Source of the DNA: Psychrobacillus sp042944905
GTDB lineage: Bacteria; Bacillota; Bacilli; Bacillales_A; Planococcaceae
Assembly: GCF_042944905.1 (NCBI RefSeq)
Contig: NZ_CP168496.1
Coordinates: 868,001-932,000 of the forward strand
Direction: 5' to 3'
DNA length: 64,000 bases
Part shown: in pieces, positions 25,659 to 36,600 of the stretch
Layout of the letters: each line of letters begins with the position of its first letter
Numbering within the stretch: the first letter of the stretch is position 1
Notes under the pieces: generated by a model
What the model was told of the DNA's origin: nothing
Seen by the model: only the letters and a program-made list of their open reading frames with translations
Databases searched by the model: none
Translations under genes and position numbers: made by a program

Positions 25659-25887
25659 AGGATACCAGAGAAGGTGGGATATTCATTCGGAGGTTGATCC
25701 ACAGATAGAGAGTTTAAGAAAGAATAGAACATGGATTTGGGAATCCATTGACAAAACAACGAAACTACCAAGAATCTTGAAGAAAGGCGAGCAATATCGT
25801 GTGTATCGCTATGTTCCAGGTATGTATCAAATCGATGATCATAAATATATCGTCCAAGATTCAAACATCTTATTTATCAAAAATTAA
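25659..25887 (+). pseudogene. Relic of the protease C-terminal module (third copy)
   Basis: An open frame with no start, ending WIWESIDKTTKLPRILKKGE, then QYRVYRYVPGMYQIDDHKYI and VQDSNILFIKN. This is nearly identical to the last ~50 residues of the proteases at 26314 and 33620 (WQSIDKTTKLPRVLKKGE, VYRYVPGMYQ, YIVQDSN). Upstream sequence no longer aligns. It shows that at least three genes with this tail existed in tandem. Confidence 0.85.
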
Positions 25888-25892
25888 TTAAC

Positions 25893-25937
25893 AAATCGCT
25901 CCTAGTCATATTAATTATGACTGGGAGCGATTTTTTT
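25893..25937 (+). terminator. Terminator after the relic module
   Basis: AATCGCTCC-AGTCATA / TATGACT-GGAGCGATTTTTTT. Confidence 0.88.
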
Positions 25938-26313
25938 CTCACCAAACAGGGCATAAAGAAGTGCTTATAAAGGTTATACAAAAGATAGGTTATCAAGTTA
26001 TCAAACTATCATGACAATTTAATAGTGTGAATATGTTTTGCAGCCAAAAATATTGAAAAATAAAAAACCAATAACTTACTGAAAATTCGAGTTATCCAAT
26101 AATATGAGTCTCGAAAAGCAAGTAATTTTGTTGTAAAAAGTAAAATTTTTCTGAAAGATTATTATCTGTAACTTTATTGTAATATATTTGTAATATTCAA
26201 AACGCAAAATTTGTATTTATAATAGTTTAAAAATATGGTAAATTCAATATTGCCACACTTTTTGGATTATTTTGCATCTAATGGTGTGAACTAGAATACA
26301 AGGGGGAAATAAT
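25938..26313. other. Promoter region of the large Vpr-like protease, 376 bp
   Basis: Very AT-rich, no gene. A plausible sigma-A promoter is TTGTAT (26211-26216), 17 bp, TATGGT (26234-26239), leaving about a 70-nt leader to the TTG start with RBS AAGGGGGAAA. Confidence 0.4.
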
Positions 26314-29300
26314 TTGTTGAAATTAAGAAGAATTTTACTAATGACATTAGTTTTTATGTTGTCATTTAGTAATGTTGCATTCGGAATGGGAACGGTTTCT
26401 AATGCGAAAAGTAAGGCTAGCTTGCCTACGCTTCAACTACAAAAACCTGAACATAATATTCCAGAAAGACTGGTAGAACCGGAAAATCCAAACGAAAAAG
26501 TACGGATTATTGTAGAGCTTACGAATGCTCCAACAATTGAAAAAGCAACAAAAAAAGGGGTACTTTATAAGGAATTAAACTCTTCTGATCGTAAGAGTTT
26601 AGAATCGACTGTTACAAAAGAGCAAGTAAATGTACAAAGTACTATTACGAAAAAAGCACCAACTATTGAATACTTAGAAAATTTCACAACTGTTTTCAAT
26701 GGTTTTTCTGCTGAAGTTGAAGCGAAGTATGTAGATCAAATAGCATCTATTCCAGGTGTTAAAGCAGTCTATGAGTCTACTGAATATGAACGCCCTACCG
26801 AAAAACCAGAGATGATTTATTCGAAAGAATTGGTACAAGCACAACGCGCATGGAATGAATACGGAGTCAGAGGCGAAGGTATGGTAGTAGGTATTATCGA
26901 TACTGGTATTGACCCGAGTCACAAAGATATGGTCTTAACAGATAATGCAAAAGGTCTTATTACAAAAGCAAAAGTAGATCAGCTATTAACCGATGGAACA
27001 ATTGGAAAAGGTAAGTTCTTTACACCAAAAGTACCGTTTGGTTATAACTATATGGACGGTAATAACCAAATTTTAGACCTTGGACCTGATGCTTCTATGC
27101 ATGGTATGCATGTAGCTGGTACTGTAGGTGCTAATGGTAATGAAAAAAATGGCGGAATAAAAGGTGTTGCACCGGAAGCCCAACTTTTGGCTTTAAAAGT
27201 TTTCGGTAATGATCCTGGATATCCTTCTACTTTTGGAGACATCTATGTCAAAGCTATTGATGATGCGATTAAACTTGGAGTGGATGTCCTAAACATGTCT
27301 TTAGGCTCGACTGCAGGTTTTGTGGATGCAAGTAATCCAGAACAACAGGCAGTAAAAAGAGCAACAGATAATGGGGTACTAGTTGCAATTTCAGCAGGTA
27401 ACTCAGATATGTTTGGTTCTGGAACATTCTATCCATATGCTGAAAACCAAGATTACGGGCTAACAGGATCTCCAAGTGTATCTTATAATTCTTTTGGTGT
27501 TGCTTCATTTGAAAATAGTGTAATCACAGCATATAGTTTCGATTATCAATTTGATAAGGTGAAATCTGGAAGTGCACTTTATTTACTAGCAAATGATGCG
27601 GATCCAATGAAAACTCTAGCAAAGCCAACTGCAATAGTGGACGCAGGTATTGGAAATCCGCAAGATTTTGTAGGGAAAGATTTCAAAGGCAAAATTGCTT
27701 TAATTAGTCGTGGTACGATCGATTTTGTGTCTAAAGGAAAAAATGCACAAGCTGCAGGAGCGGTAGGAGTTATTGTTTATAACAACACAGTCGGAACAAT
27801 TAATATGGTGTCAGATCCTGCGATTAAGATTCCTTATATGTCGGCACTTCAAGCAGATGGAGTGAAATTAAAAACAGCGTTAGAAAGTGGTAAAGCTGTT
27901 ACTGTTTCATTTGAAGGGAATTTTGTAGAAACTAAAAATGATAAAGCTGGGAAAATGAGTGATTTCACTTCTTGGGGTCCTACTCCAAACTTAGATTTCA
28001 AGCCTGAGATTACAGCTCCAGGTGGAAACATTTTCTCAACTTTAAATGACAATAAATACGGTTTAATGAGTGGTACTTCTATGGCAGCACCACATGTTTC
28101 AGGAGGTACGGCATTAATTTTAGAACGTGTGAATAAAGAATTTAAATTAACAGGGTATGACAGAGTTCAATTGGCGAAGAATTTGTTAATGAATACGTCA
28201 AAACCTGTAGAATTTAAAAAAGGTGAATTTGTATCACCTCGTCGTCAAGGATCAGGTTTAATGCAACTTGCGAATGCACTCTCTACAGATGTTGTCGTTA
28301 CAAATAAGGCAACGGGTGAAGGGAAAGTTGCACTTAAAGAAATAAAAAATGATCAAATTACATTTACATTAGAAGCAAAGAACTATTCAAGTAAAGAGAA
28401 AACTTATAATGTAAATGTTGCTGTGCAGACAGATGCATTTGCAGATGCTGGTGTATTAGTAACAGCACCAAATCTACTCGGTTCTTTTGTTGTAACAGAT
28501 GATGTATCAATTGACACATTAGATAAATTAGTACTTCCAGCAAATGGTACTAAAACATTTGAAGTGAAAATTGATATTAAAGACCTTGAAGAACTAAAAG
28601 ATTATCTTACAAACGGTTTCTTCGTTGACGGTTTTGTTACATTGACTGATTCGAATGAAGCTATTACTGGAAACGTTCCACTAACAGTTCCATTCTTCGG
28701 ATACAACGGCAAATGGGATGAAGCACCGATCTTTGATTACTTTGCTTGGGATGACATGTCATATTGGGGAATGACTGCTTTGGCAGATGAGCAAGGAAAC
28801 TTTATTGATGGTGGAGGTAATTTCGACACAACTCGTTTTGGATTCTCTCCAAACGGTGATGAAATTCGTGATAAAGCGATTCCAGTATTCTCATTATTCC
28901 GTAATGCGAAAGAGTTAAAAGTAGCAGTACTGGATAGTAAAGGAAAAGTGGTTCGTACAATACGTACTGCAAAAGATTTAACGAAAAATTATATTTTAAA
29001 AAGTTCTTACAGATACAACACTAATTACGGTTGGGATGGAAAAATCAATAACAAACTTGCAGCCGATGGAGATTATTTCATTCAATTAAGTGCTGTAATT
29101 GATTTTGAGGGTGCCAAATGGCAATCTATCAAATTCCCAGTAAAAGTAGATACTATTGCACCAACAGCTAAAGTTACTTTGGATAATAAAACAAATGCAG
29201 TTCTAGTTTCTGATTTTAAGGATAATGTAGACGGTACTGGGGCTGATTATTGGCAAGTACTTGTTAACGGGAAAGAAGTATCGGAAGAATTATCTGCAAA

Positions 29301-31734
29301 AGATAATGAATTTTTACTTGATTCTTCATTGACAAGCAAAGATCTTATCCTTGTAAAAGTTTGGGATGCTGCAGGCAACTTCTCGGATTATTTAGTAAGT
29401 ATTCCTACTGAATCTGATCATCCTGTAATTTTTATCGAAAGTCCGGATTTCCATGATATTTACAATACAAGTGAAGTAAAAGTATATGGAACAGTGGATG
29501 ACGCTTCCAATATAGTTTCTGTTAAAGTTAACGATGAAGAGGCAGAATTTGATGGAGTGAACTTCTCTCATACTTTGACATTATCAGATGGTGTGAAAGA
29601 TATCAGAGTAGCTGCAATTGATGAATTTGGAAATGAAATGCAAATTACTCGTAAGATATTTGTCGATACTCAAGCACCAACAATTACTGTTAGTGGAGTA
29701 ACAGATGGTCAAGAAGTATCTTTGAATGAAGAGAATCCAAAAGCGACTGTGACGGTAGGGGATAACTTTGATGAAGTTCGCATTTACTTAAATGGAAGTG
29801 AAGTATTCTCACATGAACTATCAGAGCCTTATAAAATGGATGGATATAATAAAGAAATAGAAGTTGAAATACCACTAATAAACGGTACGAATGATTACGT
29901 ATTTGAAGTGGAAGATTTGGCTGGACATAGAGTATCATCCGATACATTCACAATTTCTAAATTGGATGTAACATTTAAAGTAAATAAAGTAAAACTTGCA
30001 TTGACTAAAGGTGATACGGATAAATTAGTAGTTACAGAGACTGTTAAACAAGATGATGGTTCAACTACTAGCGAGGATGTTACGAGTGAGGCAACATTCA
30101 TCTCTGGAAATAAAGAAATCGTCACAGTAGTAGGTGGAGTTGTAACAGCAATTGGTGTTGGTAAAACTTCAATCGAAGTTTTATACAATGACCAAATAAT
30201 AAAAACAGTTCCAGTTGATGTAACAGAAGAAGTAACAGAAGTTGAGGATGTAATTACATTACATGTAGATAAAACTGACCTTTCTTTAACAACTGGGACA
30301 ACTGATCAACTTACAGTTACGGAAGTAACAACTCCAGAAAATGGAAACTCAACTGTGAAAAACGTAACATTGGATGCGAAGTATGTAGTAGCTAATAAGA
30401 GCATCGTTTCAGTTACAAATGGTAAAGTTACAGCAAAAGCAAAAGGTGAAACTACCATTACAATTACTTACAACGAAAATGAAGTTGGAGTAGTAAAAGT
30501 AAAAGTGACAGATCCTGTAGTAAATCCAGGTGGTGGTGGCGGATCATATTACCCATCACAACCAAAAGTGGAAGACATCAAAGAAGAAGCTGGAACAACT
30601 ATTACCAATACGTCAGTTAAGCGCACTACAGAATTAGATGGAACGGTAAAAGATGTAGTAACTCTAGTTGCAAAAGATGTAAAAGATTCGATTAAAAAGC
30701 TTAAAGAACAAAATCAAGATACAGCAAGAATCATAATTTCTGACAAAGAAGACAAAGTAAATGAAGTTAGTGTAGCGATCCCTAAAGATGCGGTAGATGA
30801 ATTTGCAAATGGCAAAGCAAATCTAGAAATTTTCACTGCAAATGCACATCTTTATATTCCGCAAACTTCGATGCAAGATTTCGGAAAAGATCTAAACTTC
30901 CGAGTCGTTCCGATGAAAGAGGAAGCGAAGAAAAATGCGGTCGAAGAAAGAGCTAAAAAAGAAACGGTAGTAAACCAAATCGTAGGGAATAAAAAAGTAA
31001 ATGTGATAGGACGTCCGATGGTAATCGAAACAAATATGCAAAATCGTTCGGTTGACTTAACATTACCAATTCCTACAAATGCAACAAAAGAACAATTGGA
31101 TAACTTAGCTATTTTCATCGAACATAGCGATGGAACAAAAGAAGTTGTACAAGGAAAGTTAGTAGAGTTTAGCAAAAATGCACAAGGTTTAAAATTTAAC
31201 GTTACCAAATTCTCTACATTTACAATCTTGTATATGGAGGGTGCAGCTAAGTATTTTGCACAAAATTCATGCGGAGAGAGTGCTAAAAACTGTCTTCAAG
31301 TGAACAAAACAACTCCATTGTATGTTTTAGAAAATAACCGCTTGAAAAAAGTAGGAGAAGCTGTAAAAGGACAAAATCTACCTGTTAAACAAGCCATTTC
31401 TCCTATGCTTGGACTAGGTGGAGACATCTGGTTAGAACGAACAGCAGCCATTTCTTACGAAACACCATCTAAAGATATGATTGCCAAAAACCAATTACCG
31501 GAGAACAAACGTCCAAAACAAATTTGGAAAGGCCTAGAGCTAAATCCAGGTCAAATCGGTAAAGTTACTATCTTAAAAGACACAGTCATTTGGCAATCGA
31601 TTGATAAAACAACGAAACTACCAAGAGTCTTGAAAAAAGGTGAGCAATATAGAGTGTATCGCTATGTTCCGGGCATGTACCAAATTAGTGATCAACAGTA
31701 TATCGTACAAGATTCCAACGTGAAATTAAAGTAA
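26314..31734 (+). CDS. Giant secreted S8 serine protease, Vpr-like, with PA, Ig-like and C-terminal wall module
   Basis: 1806 residues. Signal peptide (1-24); I9-type propeptide (about 62-157); subtilase domain with Asp196 (GIIDTGIDPSH), His263 (MHGMHVAGTVG), Asn363 (SAGNS) and Ser589 (MSGTSMAAPHVSGG); a PA insert (about 430-535); beta-rich repeats including FGFSPNGDEIRDKAIPVFS; two Big_2-like domains (about 1216-1300, 1312-1400); a Gly linker; a domain at about 1415-1645; and a C-terminal module (about 1660-1806) shared with the protease at 33620. Expected to digest extracellular protein while held at the surface. TTG start with a strong RBS. A convergent RNPP regulator follows. Confidence 0.92.
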   Translation: MLKLRRILLMTLVFMLSFSNVAFGMGTVSNAKSKASLPTLQLQKPEHNIPERLVEPENPNEKVRIIVELTNAPTIEKATKKGVLYKELNSSDRKSLESTVTKEQVNVQSTITKKAPTIEYLENFTTVFNGFSAEVEAKYVDQIASIPGVKAVYESTEYERPTEKPEMIYSKELVQAQRAWNEYGVRGEGMVVGIIDTGIDPSHKDMVLTDNAKGLITKAKVDQLLTDGTIGKGKFFTPKVPFGYNYMDGNNQILDLGPDASMHGMHVAGTVGANGNEKNGGIKGVAPEAQLLALKVFGNDPGYPSTFGDIYVKAIDDAIKLGVDVLNMSLGSTAGFVDASNPEQQAVKRATDNGVLVAISAGNSDMFGSGTFYPYAENQDYGLTGSPSVSYNSFGVASFENSVITAYSFDYQFDKVKSGSALYLLANDADPMKTLAKPTAIVDAGIGNPQDFVGKDFKGKIALISRGTIDFVSKGKNAQAAGAVGVIVYNNTVGTINMVSDPAIKIPYMSALQADGVKLKTALESGKAVTVSFEGNFVETKNDKAGKMSDFTSWGPTPNLDFKPEITAPGGNIFSTLNDNKYGLMSGTSMAAPHVSGGTALILERVNKEFKLTGYDRVQLAKNLLMNTSKPVEFKKGEFVSPRRQGSGLMQLANALSTDVVVTNKATGEGKVALKEIKNDQITFTLEAKNYSSKEKTYNVNVAVQTDAFADAGVLVTAPNLLGSFVVTDDVSIDTLDKLVLPANGTKTFEVKIDIKDLEELKDYLTNGFFVDGFVTLTDSNEAITGNVPLTVPFFGYNGKWDEAPIFDYFAWDDMSYWGMTALADEQGNFIDGGGNFDTTRFGFSPNGDEIRDKAIPVFSLFRNAKELKVAVLDSKGKVVRTIRTAKDLTKNYILKSSYRYNTNYGWDGKINNKLAADGDYFIQLSAVIDFEGAKWQSIKFPVKVDTIAPTAKVTLDNKTNAVLVSDFKDNVDGTGADYWQVLVNGKEVSEELSAKDNEFLLDSSLTSKDLILVKVWDAAGNFSDYLVSIPTESDHPVIFIESPDFHDIYNTSEVKVYGTVDDASNIVSVKVNDEEAEFDGVNFSHTLTLSDGVKDIRVAAIDEFGNEMQITRKIFVDTQAPTITVSGVTDGQEVSLNEENPKATVTVGDNFDEVRIYLNGSEVFSHELSEPYKMDGYNKEIEVEIPLINGTNDYVFEVEDLAGHRVSSDTFTISKLDVTFKVNKVKLALTKGDTDKLVVTETVKQDDGSTTSEDVTSEATFISGNKEIVTVVGGVVTAIGVGKTSIEVLYNDQIIKTVPVDVTEEVTEVEDVITLHVDKTDLSLTTGTTDQLTVTEVTTPENGNSTVKNVTLDAKYVVANKSIVSVTNGKVTAKAKGETTITITYNENEVGVVKVKVTDPVVNPGGGGGSYYPSQPKVEDIKEEAGTTITNTSVKRTTELDGTVKDVVTLVAKDVKDSIKKLKEQNQDTARIIISDKEDKVNEVSVAIPKDAVDEFANGKANLEIFTANAHLYIPQTSMQDFGKDLNFRVVPMKEEAKKNAVEERAKKETVVNQIVGNKKVNVIGRPMVIETNMQNRSVDLTLPIPTNATKEQLDNLAIFIEHSDGTKEVVQGKLVEFSKNAQGLKFNVTKFSTFTILYMEGAAKYFAQNSCGESAKNCLQVNKTTPLYVLENNRLKKVGEAVKGQNLPVKQAISPMLGLGGDIWLERTAAISYETPSKDMIAKNQLPENKRPKQIWKGLELNPGQIGKVTILKDTVIWQSIDKTTKLPRVLKKGEQYRVYRYVPGMYQISDQQYIVQDSNVKLK

Positions 31735-31771
31735 TGGTGCACCCACACAATTCTGACAATTGCGTAGCATG

Positions 31772-31812
31772 AAAAAAACCTCTTAAATCTTTCGAGATTT
31801 AAGAGGTTTTTT
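31772..31812. terminator. Bidirectional terminator
   Basis: AAAAAACCTCTTAAATCT / AGATTTAAGAGGTTTTTT around a 4-nt loop, nearly perfect; between the convergent protease and regulator genes. Confidence 0.95.
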
Positions 31813-31850
31813 ATAATTTCGTCTAAATTGAGTGAGTGACTGTCACCAAT

Positions 31851-33134
31851 TTAAACAAGTTCGTTGTTTTTTCGATACTTTTCCAGAATAGGTATTGCGT
31901 ATTTATTTGCTAATTCCATTTCTCCTTTTTCCATATAATAATCAAATAATTTTATCTCATAAGCCTCAGCTGCAATTCCATAGCCCATATTCTTGAAAAT
32001 AGGGTAAACTATTGTTTCTAGATAGTGAAAATATTGTTCTCTATGATTTTGAATCTTCAATATATGCAAATGAAAAAAGTGTTTTAGCATTGGCTCGTTT
32101 AAGTTATTCGCTAGAGACAAACCCTTTTTGGCTAAGCGTAGCAGTTCCGTGTCAGATTCAAACCCTAGTTTTGTGGAGGTATTTAAATACCCCTCCAGAG
32201 ACATTAAATATTGTGAATTAGTTGGTTTTCGTATTTCCAAGGACTGTCTATAATACTCTAAAGCTTTTTCATAGGAGCCGTTGCGAAATTGATGGTAGGC
32301 ATAATTGTAAAGTAGCTTGGCTTTTTGATCGGTTAACCCATAATTGTCCGCCATCTCAATTAATCTAGGGTACCCTGAATCTTTTGGGTCAAAATGTTCC
32401 TCTTGTTCAACTTGAATCAGCATTAACATTTCTGTTTCAATTATTCGAGTAAAACTGTGTGTTTTTGTAAAAAAAGTTAGTGCTTTATTAGCGTAATAAT
32501 AGGTTAAAACACGAGAATCCATGCAATGATAGGCAACAGCTAAATGGTAATAATATTCAGGATTGTTGTAATAGGTAATATCTATTAATTTTAAATATGA
32601 AATTGCTTTATAATGTTCCTGGTGATAATTGATGAAAAATTCTCCTTTAATATGTAATAGCATGTTTTTATCATACGGCGTAAGGTCTTGCCAACTATCC
32701 ATTTCGTTGATGAGTGCCTCAGCAAGTGTACCTTCCCCAATTAATAAATAATACCTGGTAAGTATTAATGTATTAGATCGATAGAAATCAGGTATCTGCA
32801 ATAGAACAATGCCCTCCAATTCCTTCTTTATTCTTTCAGCTTTAGAGTTTAGTTTTAGGATAATAGAATCATGCCATTCTTTTAATAGCCATTCTATGCT
32901 CAAGTAGGTTTCAATTTCTGCCTGCATGTCTATACAAAGCCTCTTAGCTAATACCTCTATTGTATCCTTTGATACTTCTGTAATACCTCGCTCAATTTTG
33001 CTTATATGCGTTTTAGAACAAATGCCTTTTCCTAAATCCGATTGGCTTAAGCCTTGAAATTCTCGGTGAAATTTAATGATTTTTCCTTGAATAATAATAA
33101 CCAGCTCCTTGGCATTTTCCGCAATAGAATTCAC
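31851..33134 (-). CDS. NprR-like RNPP regulator (HTH + TPR), 427 aa
   Basis: Residues about 15-75 form an XRE HTH (IIKFHREFQGLSQSDLGKGI, then SKTHISKIERGITEVSKDTI); the remaining ~350 residues are TPR-like helical repeats (for example YYYHLAVAYHCMDSRVLTYY and LLYNYAYHQFRNGSYEKALE). Length and layout match NprR, which senses a re-imported peptide and controls protease and late-growth genes in the B. cereus group. It lies between the two proteases and is divergent from the second. No NprX-like peptide gene follows it. The annotated GTG at 33134 has little RBS; AAGGAG at 33105-33110 instead sits 6 nt before in-frame ATT codons, so the true start is uncertain. Confidence 0.78.
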   Translation of the reverse strand: MNSIAENAKELVIIIQGKIIKFHREFQGLSQSDLGKGICSKTHISKIERGITEVSKDTIEVLAKRLCIDMQAEIETYLSIEWLLKEWHDSIILKLNSKAERIKKELEGIVLLQIPDFYRSNTLILTRYYLLIGEGTLAEALINEMDSWQDLTPYDKNMLLHIKGEFFINYHQEHYKAISYLKLIDITYYNNPEYYYHLAVAYHCMDSRVLTYYYANKALTFFTKTHSFTRIIETEMLMLIQVEQEEHFDPKDSGYPRLIEMADNYGLTDQKAKLLYNYAYHQFRNGSYEKALEYYRQSLEIRKPTNSQYLMSLEGYLNTSTKLGFESDTELLRLAKKGLSLANNLNEPMLKHFFHLHILKIQNHREQYFHYLETIVYPIFKNMGYGIAAEAYEIKLFDYYMEKGEMELANKYAIPILEKYRKNNELV

Positions 33135-33317
33135 TTATCTTACATGACAAACGGTGACCCCAACTCTAAGTTTAGATTTGCTTGAATGTTCTAATAATTT
33201 CTACAAAAAATGATTTTTTATTCTGTTTTTTTACAAATTTCTACTAGAATGATTGGACTTGTGATCATGATAAAACCCCAATTGTCAGTAAAGAGAGAGA
33301 AAGCTAATCTAAGATTA

Positions 33318-33344
33318 TCATAAATAATAGATTATTATTTATGA
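33318..33344. promoter_or_regulatory. Perfect 12-bp inverted repeat, candidate operator
   Basis: TCATAAATAATA, spacer GAT, TATTATTTATGA. No T run follows, so it is not a terminator. It lies between regulator and protease start codons, about 90 bp upstream of the TATAAT box, where an RNPP regulator could bind. Confidence 0.5.
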
Positions 33345-33461
33345 ATATTCATTTTTTGGTTAGCTATTAAGCGATGTGGGAGTGTATATGCATGATTTGT
33401 TCCTCCATATTTTTCTTCAGGCTAATCCTCTATAATTTAAAAAGTAGCTAAACCAAATTTC

Positions 33462-33471
33462 AAGGAGGTGA
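33462..33471 (+). promoter_or_regulatory. Orphan perfect Shine-Dalgarno in the protease leader (STAB-SD candidate)
   Basis: AAGGAGGTGA is fully complementary to the 3' end of 16S rRNA but no useful start codon follows; the protease ATG is 149 nt further on and has its own RBS. Starting from the TATAAT at 33431, the mRNA 5' end would fall about 20 nt before it. Such 5' SD sites stabilise mRNA by ribosome binding (known for cry3A). Confidence 0.5.
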
Positions 33472-33619
33472 AGTCAATTAAGTCAATTCTATTTTTATAT
33501 AAGTATCCTTAATCAGATCCTAATTTTTTTACAACAAGGCCTGCTCTCAAAAGTCTGTGCCTAGATTAGTAATAATCATGTACTTATATTCATATTAAAA
33601 TTGAATAGGAGAATAATTG

Positions 33620-36600
33620 ATGGGAAATTATAAATTTAAGAAGTTAATAGCCACATTGATGGCAACTGCAATGTTAACCTTTCCTACTCTTCAAGCTTTT
33701 GCAAACGATCCATTTTTGGACAATCAAAAAGCATTCGATGTAATAGATACAAAATATATTAGCGAAAGCTCGAAGAATAGTTCAGGAAAACATGTCATTA
33801 CGCTGATTACAGGCGATGTTGTAACTGTGACATATATTGAAGGTGGAAAGAGCGTTATTAGTGTCGAACCTGCGGATTATGCTGGTGGTGGAACAAGTAT
33901 TCTGACGCTTGGCAAGGATACGTATGTTATTCCTGATGAGGCGATGTCCTATGTAGCTTCAGATTTTTTGGATAAAGACTTGTTCAATATTACTTCGCTC
34001 ATTGAGTACGGTTACGATGATGAAAATCAATCCACCTTACCAGTGATCGTACAGTATGCTCCAACAAATGCTCGTTTCGAGTCAGCTCTACCTACTACTC
34101 TTGCTGGTTCTGAACGGACGCATGTTTTGGAAAGTATTGACGGAGTTGCAGTATCTACAGAAAAAGAACAGACTAGAGCATTCTGGGAGGACATTACGGA
34201 GAAGGTAGCTGCAGATACCCGAATGACTGGCGGTATTAAAAAAGTTTGGTTGGATGGTCGTGTTGAGGTGAACCTCGCAGAAAGTGTACCACAAGTTGGT
34301 GCACCAGAGGCATGGGAATCAGGTTTTGATGGAGAGGGTATAACGGTAGCTGTTCTCGATACCGGCATTGATTCAGAGCATCTTGATCTAGTTAATCAAA
34401 TCGACAAGATAGAGAGCTTCGTTCCAGAAGAAGATGCACGCGACTATCATGGGCATGGTACACATGTGGCATCCACTGTACTTGGAACAGGTGCTGCTTC
34501 TAATGGACTTAATAAAGGGGTGGCTCCAGGGGCACACCTAATTGTAGGGAAAGTTCTTAGTTCATCTGGTTATGGTCAAGATTCCTGGATAATCGATGGG
34601 ATGGAGTGGGCTGCAGAAAATGCGAAGGTGGTTAATATGAGTTTAGGTGACCCACAGCCAAGTGATGGAACAGACCCGTTGTCTCAGGCTGTAAATAATC
34701 TGAGTAAAGAGACCGGTGCATTGTTTGTTATCGCCGCTGGAAACTCAGGTATGGAAGGCATTGGTTCACCTGGAGCTGCAGATGCGGCACTAACAGTAGG
34801 TTCTGTTGACAAGTCTGATGAACTTTCTTGGTTTTCTACTAAGGGACCACGTTTTATGGATGCAGGATTAAAACCTGATCTTGTTGCTCCCGGCTCAGAT
34901 ATTATAGCGGCCCGTTCTCAATATGCAAGTCAAGGGGACGGTTTATATCTTAGTCTTAGCGGTACTTCCATGGCAACACCTCATGTAGCTGGAGCAGCGG
35001 CGATTCTTGCACAGCGGTATCCAGATTGGAAAGGAGATCAACTGAAAAGTGCCCTAATGAGTACGACTAAGATGCTTGATTATATTAAACCGTATGAGGG
35101 TGGAACGGGTCGTCTAGATGTTGCAGCTGCCATATCCAGTACGATATATGCGAAAGGTTCCTTGGACTTTGGTTTCTTCCAATGGCCGCATGATGAGGAC
35201 GTTCTTGTTGAGAAGACCGTCACATACACGAACGAAAGTGATGATTCTGTAGTATTGGATCTCTCAGCAACCTTTACAGATAATTTAGGCATAGCAGCGC
35301 AAGATAGCCTATTAAATTTATCGACAAATCAAGTTACCGTACCTGCAAATGGAAGTGCTGAAGTTACAGTAGCAGTTGACCCGAAAGAAGCTGCTGAAGG
35401 AAGTCGATATCAAGGCCAACTTACTGCCATGGTGGACGGACAAATAGTTGCTCATACGGCAATGGTCATGGGTAAAGAAGAGGAGAGGTTTCCTCTAACA
35501 ATTAATGCAACCAATCGTGATGGATCTCCCGCATCAACTATGGTTTCAATAGTTGGCCCGAATAACAACCCTGGATTCTTAAATGTGCAAGGGACAACGG
35601 AATTACGACTTCCACCGGGAACTTATTCAATCATGACATTGATGGACGTTGATGCAAACACGGATCACGCAGGAGTTGCAATGCTAGGTAACCCTGAAGT
35701 TATTCTTGATGGTCCAGAAATTGTCGAACTTGATGCACGGAATGCAGTAGAAATTACAGCGAACGTTCCGGAAAAGACTGAAGCGAAGTTTAGGAAACTG
35801 GAATATTATCGCAGTTTCAGTGAATCAAAGACTATAACTGGAAGGTATTTGCTACCAGAATCGATAGATAAAATGTATGCGGAACCAACAGAAACCGTTA
35901 AAACTGGTGAATTTCATTTGAACACACGCTGGCGCCTGATCAAGCCGGTATTGTCCATTAACGTCGATGAACTGGAGCTAGATACTCTAACTCTGCCAGG
36001 AAGTGAGCCGTTAGAAGGAAAGCATCAGTTGGCTGCTGTTTACGCAGGACAAGGGACTCCGGAAGATTATAAAAAACTAGATGTGAAAGATAAGGCCGTG
36101 TTGGTAGAACGCAGTAATGTGATCAATGGTTCTGAACGCGCTGCAGCAGCATATGCAGCAGGTGCAAAACTATTAATTGTAGTGAACGATAAACCTACAG
36201 AGTTTATAGAATGGGTTGGAATAGAAGACTTTTTGGAAAGTAATCCTATAGCTGTCGCTTCTGTTAGTGGAACAGAAGGGATAGAGCTTATCGAACTTGC
36301 CAAAAATGGAAATTTAATTTTAAACGTTGAAGGGACACCGAACACACCATACGTATATGATCTAATCGATAACCATCATAACGCCATTCCAGAGGATTTA
36401 AGCTATTCTCCTACAGCGAATGAGCTAGTGAAAATCAATGCACAATACTACTCGGATCGTTCGGCGCAGGGAGCTGAATTCCGCTGGGATATTCCATCAT
36501 ATAGCGAAAGTGGAGTAGGTTTCAATTATCAACTGTCACTCCCATCTGTTCGCGCAGAGTGGGTGTCAGCTCCAGAAGAAACTATTTGGTACCATCAGGC

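Larger units (their letters stand above)
33135..33619. other. Divergent control region, 485 bp
   Basis: Between the NprR-like regulator and the second protease. It holds the perfect 12-bp inverted repeat at 33318-33344, a TATAAT box at 33431-33436, and an isolated perfect Shine-Dalgarno at 33462-33471. The small open frames in it have no RBS and are not called. Confidence 0.55.

Noticed and set aside
33210..33323. 37-codon ORF in the regulator-protease spacer as a possible NprX-type peptide
   Set aside because: No Shine-Dalgarno before its ATG, hydrophobic start is not a Sec signal, and the end does not resemble known RNPP pheromones.
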